Both the position numbers and the translations under genes were made by a program. A stretch of 39,084 bases of DNA from Sysuimicrobium calidum. Lineage in GTDB: Bacteria; Sysuimicrobiota; Sysuimicrobiia; Sysuimicrobiales; Sysuimicrobiaceae. This document shows, piece after piece, positions 26,781-34,787 of the stretch. Under the pieces are notes generated by a model, which did no database searches, was not told the DNA's origin, and was given only the letters and a program-made list of their open reading frames with translations. Each line of letters begins with the position of its first letter. Position 1 is the first letter of the stretch. The stretch is from NCBI GenBank assembly GCA_031459935.1, contig JAVKHN010000017.1:1-39084 (forward strand), in the 5' to 3' direction.

Positions 26781-28481
26781 TCACTCCAGCAGGATGGCAC
26801 CGTCCCGCAGAGGACGCACAAGCTTCCGGTAGATCTCCAGCCAGCCGTGCTCCTCCACCGGGCTACTCCACGTGCGGGTTCGCCGCCGAGCCTCCAGCTC
26901 CTCCGGCGAAACCTCGAGATCCACTCGGCGCGCCTCAAGATCCACGGTGATCCGATCCCCGTCCTCCACCCACGCCAGGGGGCCCTCTTCCGCGGCCTCC
27001 GGGGAGACCTCCGCCACCACGAGCCCGCGGTTCAGCAGGCCGGAGACCTGGCCATCGCTCACCATCGCCACTTGAGCGCTGAGCCCGGCCCGGTCCAGGG
27101 CGAACGCGAACGCGGAGACCATCCCCATACCGGGCCTGCCCCGGGGGCCCATGCCGCGGATCACCACCACGTGCCCGGGGCCCACCTCTCCCCTCCGCAA
27201 TCCCTCCAGGGCCTGCTCCTGCGACTCGAAGACCTTGGCCCGGCCGGAGAAGCGCGACGGCCCCTCTTCCGCGCCCAACCGTACGATGGCCCCTTGAGGG
27301 GCCAGGGATCCCCGCAGGATCACGATGGTCCCCCGCTTCCGCCAGGGACGATCCAGGGGACGGACCACCTCCTCCCGGGTCACCGTCACGTCCCGGAGGA
27401 TCTCGCGGAGTGTTCGACCCGCGACGGTGGGGACGTCTGCAAGGAGCAGTGGCTCCAGCCGCTTTAGCACGGCCAGAGTACCGCCTGCTTCCTCCAGCTC
27501 CTCGATCCGGTGTTCCCCGTTGGGCCGTACCGCCACCAGGAGCGGCACCTTCTCCTCATATTGTGCGAAGAGTTCGTAGATGTCCACGGGGCAGCGGGCT
27601 TCCTTCGCCACCGCCTGGAGATGCTTCACCACGTTGATGGATGCCCCCACCGCCAGCATCGCCATGACCGCGTTGGCGAACGCCTCCGGCCTCAGGATCT
27701 GCCGAGGGCGCGCGTCCTCCTGCACCAGCTCCACGATGCGCCGGCCCGCCTCTTCCACGACCCGCCACATCCGGGGGCTGTTCGCGAGCACCGGCGTGCT
27801 TCCGGGCAATGCCATCCCCAGCGCCTCGCACGCCATGTGCATGGAGTTCGCGGTCCCCACGCCCGGGCACACCCCGGGCCCCCGGATGGCCCGGTCCGCC
27901 ATCTCCCACACCTCCCGGAGGTCGCAGGCCCCCGCGGCCGCACCGGAGGCGTGCAGGAACACGTCCTCGATGTCCACGGGCTCCCCCCGGTACTCGCCGC
28001 TGGGCTGGTACCCGCACGCCACGATGAGGGTGGGGAGGTTCAACCGGGCGGCGGCCATGAGGTGGGCGGGCACGGTCTTATCACAGGAGGAGAGGCAGAT
28101 CATGCCGTCCAGCAGCGCTCCCTCCACCGCCACCTCGATGTCGTTCACGATGAGGTCCCGGGCACTGAGCACGTATCCTCCGCCGTGCCCGGCGCTGGTG
28201 ATGAAGTCCGCTGGAGCCGCGGTCCGGATCTCGAAGGGCACGCCTCCCGCGGCTCGGATGACCTCCTTCAGCCGTGTCGCGATCCCGTCCAGGTGACGGA
28301 AGCACATGGCCAGTTCCGAGGAGCTGTTGACGATGGCGATCTTGGGCCGCTCCAGCTCCTCTTCCGTGAGGCCCATGGCCCGCCAGTGGGCCCGCCGTAC
28401 CGCCCACCGGGGGGATTCCTCCGGAAGACAGCTCCGCCACCGCCTCCGCGGAGCCTCCTCCGGCTTGACCGGGCGTTCCAT
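26781..28481 (-). CDS. IlvD/EDD family dehydratase
   Basis: A 566-residue Fe-S dehydratase. The family removes water from 2,3-dihydroxy acids to give 2-oxo acids: dihydroxyacid dehydratase in valine/isoleucine synthesis, or sugar-acid dehydratases. All three cluster cysteines seem present: NSSSELAMCFRHLDG (near 50), CLSSCDKTVPAHLMAA, which also has the carbamylated-Lys position in CDK, and GPGVCPGVGTANSMHMACEA. The C-terminal swivel has GMGPRGRPGMGMVSA and SDGQVSGLLNRGLVVAEVSPEA, with the serine base in SDG-x-S/G. Central sequence differs from standard IlvD, and the gene sits in a catabolic cluster without ilvB/ilvC, so a non-biosynthetic substrate is likely. ATG at 28481 has GAGGAGGTG upstream. 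Confidence 0.88.
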   Translation of the reverse strand: MERPVKPEEAPRRRWRSCLPEESPRWAVRRAHWRAMGLTEEELERPKIAIVNSSSELAMCFRHLDGIATRLKEVIRAAGGVPFEIRTAAPADFITSAGHGGGYVLSARDLIVNDIEVAVEGALLDGMICLSSCDKTVPAHLMAAARLNLPTLIVACGYQPSGEYRGEPVDIEDVFLHASGAAAGACDLREVWEMADRAIRGPGVCPGVGTANSMHMACEALGMALPGSTPVLANSPRMWRVVEEAGRRIVELVQEDARPRQILRPEAFANAVMAMLAVGASINVVKHLQAVAKEARCPVDIYELFAQYEEKVPLLVAVRPNGEHRIEELEEAGGTLAVLKRLEPLLLADVPTVAGRTLREILRDVTVTREEVVRPLDRPWRKRGTIVILRGSLAPQGAIVRLGAEEGPSRFSGRAKVFESQEQALEGLRRGEVGPGHVVVIRGMGPRGRPGMGMVSAFAFALDRAGLSAQVAMVSDGQVSGLLNRGLVVAEVSPEAAEEGPLAWVEDGDRITVDLEARRVDLEVSPEELEARRRTRTWSSPVEEHGWLEIYRKLVRPLRDGAILLE

Positions 28482-28504
28482 CGCACACCTCCTCGTCTCT
28501 AGTT

Positions 28505-28523
28505 CCCCCGCCCCGCCCCGCCC
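28505..28523 (-). promoter_or_regulatory. Candidate G-quadruplex in the ilvD-like leader
   Basis: The minus strand here has four G runs of 3, 4, 4 and 5 separated by single C residues, 24 bases before the IlvD-like start codon. This meets the canonical quadruplex pattern with one-base loops. In the transcript it could hinder or tune translation of the dehydratase. Single C spacers could also pair as simple GC duplex, so folding is unproven. Confidence 0.45.
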
Positions 28524-28533
28524 GCTCCCACGG

Positions 28534-28563
28534 TCGGGGTGCAAACGGGATCAGGCCGCCCGC
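28534..28563 (-). pseudogene. C-terminal scar of a LeuD-like small subunit
   Basis: In the gap between the CocE gene and the IlvD-like gene, one minus frame reads AGGLIPFAPR. The same ten residues end the LeuD-like protein at 32218-32247. The two DNA copies differ at 6 of 30 positions, and every difference is at a third codon position and silent. That pattern indicates shared protein ancestry under selection, not a recent repeat. No start or upstream LeuD sequence remains, so this is the last trace of a deleted small-subunit gene. Confidence 0.5.
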
Positions 28564-28600
28564 CGCGTCCAGTCTACGGGGTCCCGCCCCAGCGTGAAGC

Positions 28601-30373
28601 TTACGTCTGTCCGGGCCATCGCCCTCCCGAAACAAAGCTTCCCAGTAGATTTCCCCTCGTGACGGGCACCAGCAGGAAGGAGGGGGTTCGGGCGTTCCGG
28701 AAAATGGTGACCCGGGAAGGGGACTGTCTCCGGAGGCTCCCGCTGCCGATTCCCTCCAGAGGATTCGTGGGCGGGTCCTCTACAGAACTGATCTTAAGCC
28801 GTAATCGCTCACCGGGTCGGAGGAGCACGCCGGTCGGGACGATGTTGATGAAGAACTCATAGAGCTCTCCCGGCCGAAGGGGCTCGCGGCGATCGTGGGG
28901 ATGGTGTACTTCCCAGGGGAGAGAGGCTTTCCAATCCACGTATCGCTGGGAGCCCCGTAGCCAGCCACGTGTGAGCAATGTGCGCTTTCCCTCCCGATCT
29001 TCTCTGTATATAGAGGCGATCCAGAAAACCTCCTCATCCGTGCTGGCCGCGCGCACTGCCAGGAGCATCGGCCCCAGGATCTCTGTGGTCTCCACCATGG
29101 GCGGCGTGGCGTACTCTATCGCTCCTCGATACCAGGGAGAGTCCTCGAAGGCGTCACACCCCTCCTCGCCCAGCGGCTCCCGATCCAAGAGCATTCCCCC
29201 TTCATGCAGGAAGAAGGGGACCCATCGCGTTCCCGGAACGGGCCAGTCCGTCGTCTCCCGCCACTCCTCCAATCCCATCACGAAGAGCCGTACCGGAGGC
29301 TCCTCCAGGATCCGGGTCTCCCGATCTTTAAGCCAGTGGTCAAACCACCGGAGGGCCTCGAAATGTAGCTGGTAAAGTGGACGGTCCAGGTAAACGGGCG
29401 GACCGATGAGGAGCTTTTTGGGGCCCCGCACCATCCGCCAGCTGCGGAAGGCACCCGGCAGGTGGAGGCCAAAGATGCCCCAGTCCCCGCCCAGATAAGC
29501 AGGGATCTCGATCTCCTCCAAGCGGGCAGAACGTTCCTTCCAAAACGCGTCATACAGGGGATGCAGGAGGACGTCCACGATGAACGGGTTTATTCCCTCC
29601 TCCGGGTTCTGTAGAACCTGGCGGAGTTCGGAGATCCCGTTCAGATCCTGATCTTCCAGCAACCCTGCGACGGCATCCCGGTACGCGCTTTCTCCAAGGG
29701 CCGCTTTGCTGTGGTTTGCCGGCCAACATCTCGCGTACGTGAGGGAGGTACGGCTCCAGCCCAGCAGCCACTCATACGCAAGGATACCGCCGCGATACAT
29801 CACGTCCCGGTAGAAGTCCGTAGAAGCCCAGGGGCAGAACAGGCACACCAGTCCCTTCGGGCGTTCCGCAGCCACGAAGAGCTGGATCCGCGCAAAGTAT
29901 GAGACTCCGAACATCCCCACCCGCCCGTTGCACCAGGGTTGCTGAGTCAACCACGCGATGAGCTCACAGATGTCCTGCACCTCCCGAGGCCCCATGAACT
30001 GCCACAGCCCCTCGGATCGCCCGGTCCCGCGCACGTTGCAGATCACGTGCACATACCCTCTGCGGGCCCAGAAATAGGGGTCCCCTGCTTCCAGGGAGGC
30101 GTTGGTCTTCTCCTGACCCGGGTTCCGCCACCGCGTGGTCGACAAGGGCCCCGGACGAATGGGGGCCGTCTGTCCTTTCGGCTCGTAGGGATGGCATCCC
30201 AGAATCACCGGAAACCGATCCGGGGCATCCGGACGAAAGATGTCGCAGCTCAGGTGAATCCCGTCGCTCATTCGAACCCGAACGTCCCGGTCCACCAGAA
30301 CTCCATACCGACGCTCCGAAGTCCACCAATCCGTACCGAATGGACTTCCCGTCAGATACGCCTGCGGATCCAT
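28601..30373 (-). CDS. CocE/NonD family (peptidase S15) hydrolase
   Basis: A 590-residue alpha/beta hydrolase of the X-Pro dipeptidyl-peptidase/cocaine esterase family, which cleaves esters or amides. The start region has VRVRMSDGIHLSCDIFRPDA, then ARRGYVHVICNVRGTGRSEG and NGRVGMFGVSYF with nucleophile Ser158 in G-x-S-Y. The acid loop reads YLGGDWGIFGLH, close to the usual GWYD position. The catalytic His normally lies in a GPWxH motif; here that place reads LIGPPVYLDRP with no His. The last third (about 390-590) is the jelly-roll domain, with LRPGELYEFFINIVPTG and RPGERLRLKISS. Codons are visibly richer in A and T at third positions than in neighbours. No signal peptide, so cytoplasmic. It follows the second NMT1-type binding protein by 15 bp. 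Confidence 0.87.
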   Translation of the reverse strand: MDPQAYLTGSPFGTDWWTSERRYGVLVDRDVRVRMSDGIHLSCDIFRPDAPDRFPVILGCHPYEPKGQTAPIRPGPLSTTRWRNPGQEKTNASLEAGDPYFWARRGYVHVICNVRGTGRSEGLWQFMGPREVQDICELIAWLTQQPWCNGRVGMFGVSYFARIQLFVAAERPKGLVCLFCPWASTDFYRDVMYRGGILAYEWLLGWSRTSLTYARCWPANHSKAALGESAYRDAVAGLLEDQDLNGISELRQVLQNPEEGINPFIVDVLLHPLYDAFWKERSARLEEIEIPAYLGGDWGIFGLHLPGAFRSWRMVRGPKKLLIGPPVYLDRPLYQLHFEALRWFDHWLKDRETRILEEPPVRLFVMGLEEWRETTDWPVPGTRWVPFFLHEGGMLLDREPLGEEGCDAFEDSPWYRGAIEYATPPMVETTEILGPMLLAVRAASTDEEVFWIASIYREDREGKRTLLTRGWLRGSQRYVDWKASLPWEVHHPHDRREPLRPGELYEFFINIVPTGVLLRPGERLRLKISSVEDPPTNPLEGIGSGSLRRQSPSRVTIFRNARTPSFLLVPVTRGNLLGSFVSGGRWPGQT

Positions 30374-30388
30374 ATACGCTCTCCTGAA

Positions 30389-31402
30389 TCACTCGCGAAT
30401 TCCTTTCCTCCGTAGGTACTCGTGTGCGCGCTGCAGGAATCCGAAGTCCACCAGTTCCTCGACAGGGATAACTCCTCCGATGGCTCTCCGGACCAGCATG
30501 AATTCCTGGAGTGGTCGCAGATATTGCGTATTAAAGGTTCCATCCATACGGAGGTCCGGCCAAATCATCCGTTCCCAGACCACCTGCTCGTACCTCAGGT
30601 ACTTGCTCATGATTCTGCGCAGCTCTTCCAAACGGCCCTCCCGCCGGGCCCGTTCGTAGTATCGCAGGCCCCGGATGTACGCGGCCATCCAGCGAGTTCC
30701 GAGCTCCGGCTCGCGGTACATCCGATCGCCATAGAAGAGCACACCGATGGGGAAATCCGGAAGGACCCGATCCAGAGAGATGAGATCCCGACCGGCGTTC
30801 AAGCCCTCAACCGCCACCGTCCGGGAAGGTTCGATCATGAGGGCAGCATCCACAGCGCCGTTCTGGAGCGCCACGGGCATATCCGGAAATCTCAGCGTCA
30901 CGAGCTGAACGTCCTCTAATGTCAAGCCGCCCGTTTTCAGAGCTTCCTGAAGCTCAAAGGCCACAGCTCCGGAGGGACTGCTTACTGCAACCTTCCGTCC
31001 ACGAAGTTCGGCGACGCTTCGGATTCCGCGCTCGTAGAGCTCCCGACGAATCACAAGAATCTGCTGTTTCATACTTCCTTTCGTCGCAACCGCCCGCAGG
31101 CGGATCCCCTGCCGGGCGGCGTTGATAAATGCTGCATCCATGGCTCCGCCTGCTACGGGAAGCTCTCCCGTGGCCACGAACGGGATCATCTCCCCACCCG
31201 TTCGGAAGGTGTTCTGGACGATCACCTCAATGCGCTCCTCCCGGAAGAACCCTTTCTCCTGGGCCACGTAGATCCCCGCATCCGCTGTGGTGCCCACGGT
31301 TCCCACCCGGATACGTTCCAGCCGTTCCTGTCCGGCAAGCGTCCCCGACCAGAAGACCGATATGAGCAGTGCGACAGCTCCCGTACGCCATGGCCTTCCC
31401 AT
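30389..31402 (-). CDS. ABC transporter substrate-binding protein, NMT1/SsuA-like (second copy)
   Basis: A 337-residue exported binding protein of the nitrate/taurine/sulfonate/pyrimidine-precursor class. A signal peptide covers about 1-24 (GAVALLISVFWSGTLAGQE). The mature part has IRVGTVGTTADAGIYVAQEK (the usual start strand), then FVATGELPVAGGAMDAAFIN and VAELRGRKVAVSSPSGAVAF, ending RRAIGGVIPVEELVDFGFLQ. No permease or ATPase gene is adjacent; it probably serves the SsuBC-like pair at 33967-35546. It starts 6 bp after the cyclase-family gene, with its ribosome site inside that gene. Base usage is less GC-biased than the housekeeping block. Confidence 0.88.
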   Translation of the reverse strand: MGRPWRTGAVALLISVFWSGTLAGQERLERIRVGTVGTTADAGIYVAQEKGFFREERIEVIVQNTFRTGGEMIPFVATGELPVAGGAMDAAFINAARQGIRLRAVATKGSMKQQILVIRRELYERGIRSVAELRGRKVAVSSPSGAVAFELQEALKTGGLTLEDVQLVTLRFPDMPVALQNGAVDAALMIEPSRTVAVEGLNAGRDLISLDRVLPDFPIGVLFYGDRMYREPELGTRWMAAYIRGLRYYERARREGRLEELRRIMSKYLRYEQVVWERMIWPDLRMDGTFNTQYLRPLQEFMLVRRAIGGVIPVEELVDFGFLQRAHEYLRRKGIRE

Positions 31403-31408
31403 AGATCC

Positions 31409-32194
31409 CTATCCCCCCTCTCCTTTGCCCTCTTCCGGCACAAGCGCCACGGCCCGGACCCATCCCGCCCCTGAGCCCGCCAGTTTGATGGGAAATGCCG
31501 CCACCCAGAACCCCCACGCACGTCCAATAGCCTTCAGGTTGCATAGCTTCTCGATCTGGCAGTATTCCCGCTCCCGTCCCGCGTAGTGTGCGGGGAACAG
31601 AGCCTTCGTCCCCCTTTGCTTGTAGGCGTCCGCCATCACCCGAAACGGCCGATCCAGACTGTACGCGTCAATGCCGATGACCCGAATCCCCTGATCCAGC
31701 AGCCACAACAGACCCTCCCGGGAAAGTCCGGGGTGGGCCTCCAGGTACTCCCTCGTGCCCAGATACGCATCGCACCCGGTATAAAGCAGCACGATGTCCC
31801 CGGGCTTGAGCGTGTAGCCGATCCCGTTCATGGATCGCTCCAGGTCCGCCCGGAGGATTTCCTCCCCCGCCCTCCGGTGGCTCACGTCCAGTACCACTCC
31901 CGGACCGAAACACCACTCCAGGGGAACCTCATCAATGGTACGCGCCCTCCGTCCTTCGGAAGTAGGGCCGTAGTGCCACGGGGCATCCATATGGGTTCCC
32001 ACATGGGTGATGAGATGCCACTCCTCGTTGGCGAGGTGAAGTCCCTCCGGGAACGCATCGGGGGTAATCCCAAATGCCGCCGCCCTCTGGAGAGCTGCGG
32101 TCCGGTGATCCACCCGCCGGACCTCCGCAGGCCAGGGTTCATCCGGACTCCGGTGGTCCACGCGCACGCTTAAGTCCACGATCCGGAAGTTCAC
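31409..32194 (-). CDS. Cyclase-family hydrolase (kynurenine formamidase-like)
   Basis: A 261-residue metal-dependent hydrolase of the cyclase (PF04199) family, which includes kynurenine formamidase and isatin hydrolase. The metal-site signature HVGTHMDAPWHY lies at about 64-75, following HLANEEWHLI. LKPGDIVLLYTGCDAYLGTR and GIRVIGIDAYSLDRPF are the usual central blocks. Such enzymes open amides, lactams or cyclic acyl compounds. GTG at 32194 is chosen because it overlaps the LeuD-like stop as GTGA, with GGAGG about 9 bases upstream; the TTG at 32203 lies inside the partner gene. Tight coupling to the LeuCD-like pair suggests it acts on the precursor or product of that hydratase. That is inference. 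Confidence 0.88.
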   Translation of the reverse strand: MNFRIVDLSVRVDHRSPDEPWPAEVRRVDHRTAALQRAAAFGITPDAFPEGLHLANEEWHLITHVGTHMDAPWHYGPTSEGRRARTIDEVPLEWCFGPGVVLDVSHRRAGEEILRADLERSMNGIGYTLKPGDIVLLYTGCDAYLGTREYLEAHPGLSREGLLWLLDQGIRVIGIDAYSLDRPFRVMADAYKQRGTKALFPAHYAGREREYCQIEKLCNLKAIGRAWGFWVAAFPIKLAGSGAGWVRAVALVPEEGKGEGG

Positions 32195-32694
32195 GCCTTC
32201 CAACCCTCCTCCAGCAGCCGCGGCGCGAACGGAATCAGGCCTCCCGCCCGCAGCATCTCCATGAGGAAGGGAGGCGTAGGTTCACCGCGGAGTTCCTGGC
32301 CCGTGGTTTCGTTGCGCACCCATCCGCTCTCCACGTCCACCTCCAGGACGTCCCCCTCCTGCACGGCCTTTGAGATCCCGGGACATTCCAGAATGGCAAG
32401 ACCGATCTCGAAGGCGTTCCGGTAGAAGGTACGGGCGAAGCACTCGGCCACCACGCAGGCTATGCCCGTGGCCTGGATTGCCTTGGCCGCGATGGCCCGG
32501 CCGGAGGACTGCCCGAAGTGCTTGCCCGCGACCAGGATGTCTCCCGGCTGCACGCGCTCGGGGAACTCCGGATTCAAATTCACAAGCACGTGCCGCACGA
32601 TCTCCGACATGGGGCGATACACCAGGTGCGAGGGCACGATCTGATCTGTAGGGATGTAATCTCCGAACTTCCAGCACCGCCCGCGGAACCGCAT
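32191..32694 (-). CDS. LeuD-like (aconitase swivel) small subunit, divergent
   Basis: A 167-residue small subunit of the isopropylmalate-isomerase/homoaconitase type. It starts RGRCWKFGDYIPTDQIVPSH and ends RAGGLIPFAPRLLEEGWKA. The active-site loop, normally G-x-NFGCGSSREH, reads GKHFGQSSGRAIAAKA (57-72). The Ser (64) and Arg (66) that correspond to the catalytic pair are kept, but the Cys, Glu and His positions are Gln62, Ala67 and Ile68. The rest of the swivel is conserved (ECFARTFYRNAFEIGLAILE). It begins 1 bp after the LeuC-like stop and overlaps the cyclase start by 4 bp, so the three genes are translationally linked. It is probably the partner of the LeuC-like protein; a role in leucine synthesis is unlikely. 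Confidence 0.88.
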   Translation of the reverse strand: MRFRGRCWKFGDYIPTDQIVPSHLVYRPMSEIVRHVLVNLNPEFPERVQPGDILVAGKHFGQSSGRAIAAKAIQATGIACVVAECFARTFYRNAFEIGLAILECPGISKAVQEGDVLEVDVESGWVRNETTGQELRGEPTPPFLMEMLRAGGLIPFAPRLLEEGWKA

Positions 32695-32695
32695 C

Positions 32696-33964
32696 TCACA
32701 TCCTCTCCTCTCTGAGGAACTCCCGGGGATCCGTGATGCAGCCAGCCACCGCAGAGGCGGCCACGGTGAGCGCACTCGCCAGGTACATCTTGGCCTCCGG
32801 GCTTCCGTTGCGGCCGGGGAAATTCCGGGAATGGGTGGAGATCATGGCCTCGCCCGCGGCCATGGCCCCCATGTTGATGGCCTGGTTGCTCCCCGCACTG
32901 GGCGGGAACCATGTCGCCCCCGCCTCGTGCAGGACTTCCACAAGCCCCTCCCGGAGGGCTTGTGTGAAGACCGAGCGGCTCGATGGCACGATGTTGAACT
33001 TCACCTCCGGGTGCTTTTTGCGGCCACGCAAAATCCGGGCCGCGAGCCGGATGTCCTCGAGCCGGCACCCGCCGTGTCCTCCCAGCTCCGCCCACTGAAC
33101 GGGCCTGCCCGCCACCTCCGTTACAGGCTTCACGTTCCCCACCGTGGGCGGGCAGGCCACCTGCGGCTCCAGCTCGCTCACGTCGTACCGCCACACCGCC
33201 TCGTACGCCCGATCCGGATCCCCCCGCACCACCTCGTAGGGCTCCCTCGTGACGGAGCGGAGGAAGGCTTCCGTAACCTCATCGGGCTCCATGTACCCGC
33301 ACTTCGCGCCCACATCCACCGTGAGGAGGGGAAACAGCCAGCGGTCCCAGAAACCCAGCCGTCGGAGGTAGGGGCCGTCGAACTCCAGGGCCTTGTAGAC
33401 GGCCCCCCCCTCCCCGATGGTGGCCGCCAGCCACAGGGCTACATCCCGCGGTGTCACCCCGGGCTTGGGCATCCCTTCGAGCTCGATGCGGATGGTGGAG
33501 GGCACCCGAAACCAGGCCTTCCCGTAGGGAAAACCCAAAGCCGCGTGGGAGTCGTTGCCCAGGGCTGCGGCGAAGCAGCCCAGCGTCCCGTGCACGGGGG
33601 TGTGGCTGTCGGACCCCACCACCACCATTCCCGGGCGCACGAGTCCAGCCCACACCGCCACGTTGTGGATGTTGCCGTGCCCGCAGTCGAAGAGTCGAAT
33701 CCCGTACCGCCGGGCGAAGGCCCGGTTCTCCAGTAGCAGCCTCGCTCCTTCCTCCGTGGGCGGAGAGAAGTGGTGATCGAAGACCATCACCACCCGCTCC
33801 GGATACCGCATGGGAAGCCGCACTTTCTCCTCAAAAACCCGGGCCGTCAGGTATCCGCTGAGGTCGTGCAGCAGGATGAGGTCCACGTCCGCCACCACCA
33901 CCTCTCCGGGCTCCACCCGGGTGCGTCCGCTCGCCCGCGCCAGGATCTTCTCCACCAGGGTCAT
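32696..33964 (-). CDS. LeuC-like (aconitase superfamily) large subunit lacking the canonical Fe-S cysteines
   Basis: A 422-residue protein aligned with LeuC/homoaconitase over its whole length: VFDHHFSPPTEEG (62-74), CGHGNIHNVAVWAG, VVVGSDSHTPVHGTLG (115-129), EPQVACPPTVGNVKPVTEVA (266-285) and STHSRNFPGRNGS. In the family, three Cys bind a [4Fe-4S] cluster that activates the substrate. Here the GSC position reads GGHGGC, with His297 at the ligand site, and the PGCxxC pair reads PPSAGSN with Ser356 and Ser359. No Cys lies between 301 and 408. Other active-site parts, including the Arg in RNFPGR, are kept. So it is either a cluster-free lyase, a cluster with unusual ligands, or inactive. ATG at 33964 follows the ATPase stop region at once. 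The LeuD-like partner follows 1 bp later. Confidence 0.88.
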   Translation of the reverse strand: MTLVEKILARASGRTRVEPGEVVVADVDLILLHDLSGYLTARVFEEKVRLPMRYPERVVMVFDHHFSPPTEEGARLLLENRAFARRYGIRLFDCGHGNIHNVAVWAGLVRPGMVVVGSDSHTPVHGTLGCFAAALGNDSHAALGFPYGKAWFRVPSTIRIELEGMPKPGVTPRDVALWLAATIGEGGAVYKALEFDGPYLRRLGFWDRWLFPLLTVDVGAKCGYMEPDEVTEAFLRSVTREPYEVVRGDPDRAYEAVWRYDVSELEPQVACPPTVGNVKPVTEVAGRPVQWAELGGHGGCRLEDIRLAARILRGRKKHPEVKFNIVPSSRSVFTQALREGLVEVLHEAGATWFPPSAGSNQAINMGAMAAGEAMISTHSRNFPGRNGSPEAKMYLASALTVAASAVAGCITDPREFLREERM

Positions 33965-33966
33965 GG

Positions 33967-34776
33967 CTACTCCCTCGACGCCCACGCACTCCGCACGTCA
34001 TGCGGCCCATCCCGCTCCTCCATCCGGAGGAACTCGCGGGTGATCTCCTTCTCCAGGGCGAACAGCCGATCGTCTTCGTACGCCCGCGGGTACGGAACCG
34101 GAACGGGCACATCCAGGTAGACCCGCGCAGGACGTCGGGTCACCACCACCACCCGCGTCGAGAGGAACACCGCCTCCCGGATGCTGTGTGTCACGAACAG
34201 AACCGTCCGGCCCGTGGCCTGCCAGATCCGCACGAACTCCTCCCGCATCCGACGGGCCGTGAGCTCATCCAGAGCGGAGAACGGCTCATCCGCCAACAGC
34301 ACCTCCGGCTCCACCGCCAGCGCCCGAGCGATGGCCACCCGTTGCTGCATTCCCCCGGACACCTGCAGGGGATAGTAGTGTGCAAACTCCTGTAGCCCCA
34401 CCAGGGCCAGATACCGATCCGCCCGCGCCTCCCGCTCCGCCCGCGGCAACCTCATCTCCTCCAGCGGGAGCAGCACGTTTCCCCGCAAGGTGCGCCAACT
34501 GAGCAGTCGCGGCTGCTGAAACACGTATCCCACCCGCACCTCGCTTTGCCCGACCTCCTTCCCGTCCACCCAGATCCGCCCCTCCGAAACGGGTTCCAGC
34601 CCCGCCAGGATGTTCAGCAGGGTGGACTTCCCACACCCCGAGGGTCCCACGATGGAGACCAGCGCCCCCTCCTCGACCTCCAGATCCAGCCCATCCAGGA
34701 CCAGGAGCTCCCTGCCCCGGGGGAGCCGGAACCGCTTCGAGACCCGCTCCAGCCGGATCTTGGGAGTTGCCCGCAC
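33967..34776 (-). CDS. ABC transporter ATP-binding protein, SsuB/TauB-like
   Basis: A 269-residue ATPase of the nitrate/sulfonate/taurine importer class. Walker A SIVGPSGCGKSTLLNILAGL, signature QVSGGMQQRVAIARALAVEP, Walker B EVLLADEPFSALDEL and the switch His in LFVTHSIREAVFLSTRVVVV are all present, and the short C-terminal part without TOBE is typical. I chose GTG at 34776 because AAAGAGGA lies 5 bases upstream and it begins 11 bp after the permease stop; an ATG at 34812 would overlap the permease gene and has a poor ribosome site. The frame stays open far upstream to 35778 only because of GC bias. It works with the permease upstream and one or both NMT1-type binding proteins. Confidence 0.93.
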   Translation of the reverse strand: MRATPKIRLERVSKRFRLPRGRELLVLDGLDLEVEEGALVSIVGPSGCGKSTLLNILAGLEPVSEGRIWVDGKEVGQSEVRVGYVFQQPRLLSWRTLRGNVLLPLEEMRLPRAEREARADRYLALVGLQEFAHYYPLQVSGGMQQRVAIARALAVEPEVLLADEPFSALDELTARRMREEFVRIWQATGRTVLFVTHSIREAVFLSTRVVVVTRRPARVYLDVPVPVPYPRAYEDDRLFALEKEITREFLRMEERDGPHDVRSAWASRE

Positions 34777-34787
34777 GGGTCCTCTTT

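Noticed and set aside
32191..33964. Leucine biosynthesis leuCD
   Set aside because: Both subunits have altered active-site loops, and neighbours are transport and catabolic genes, with no leuA or leuB.
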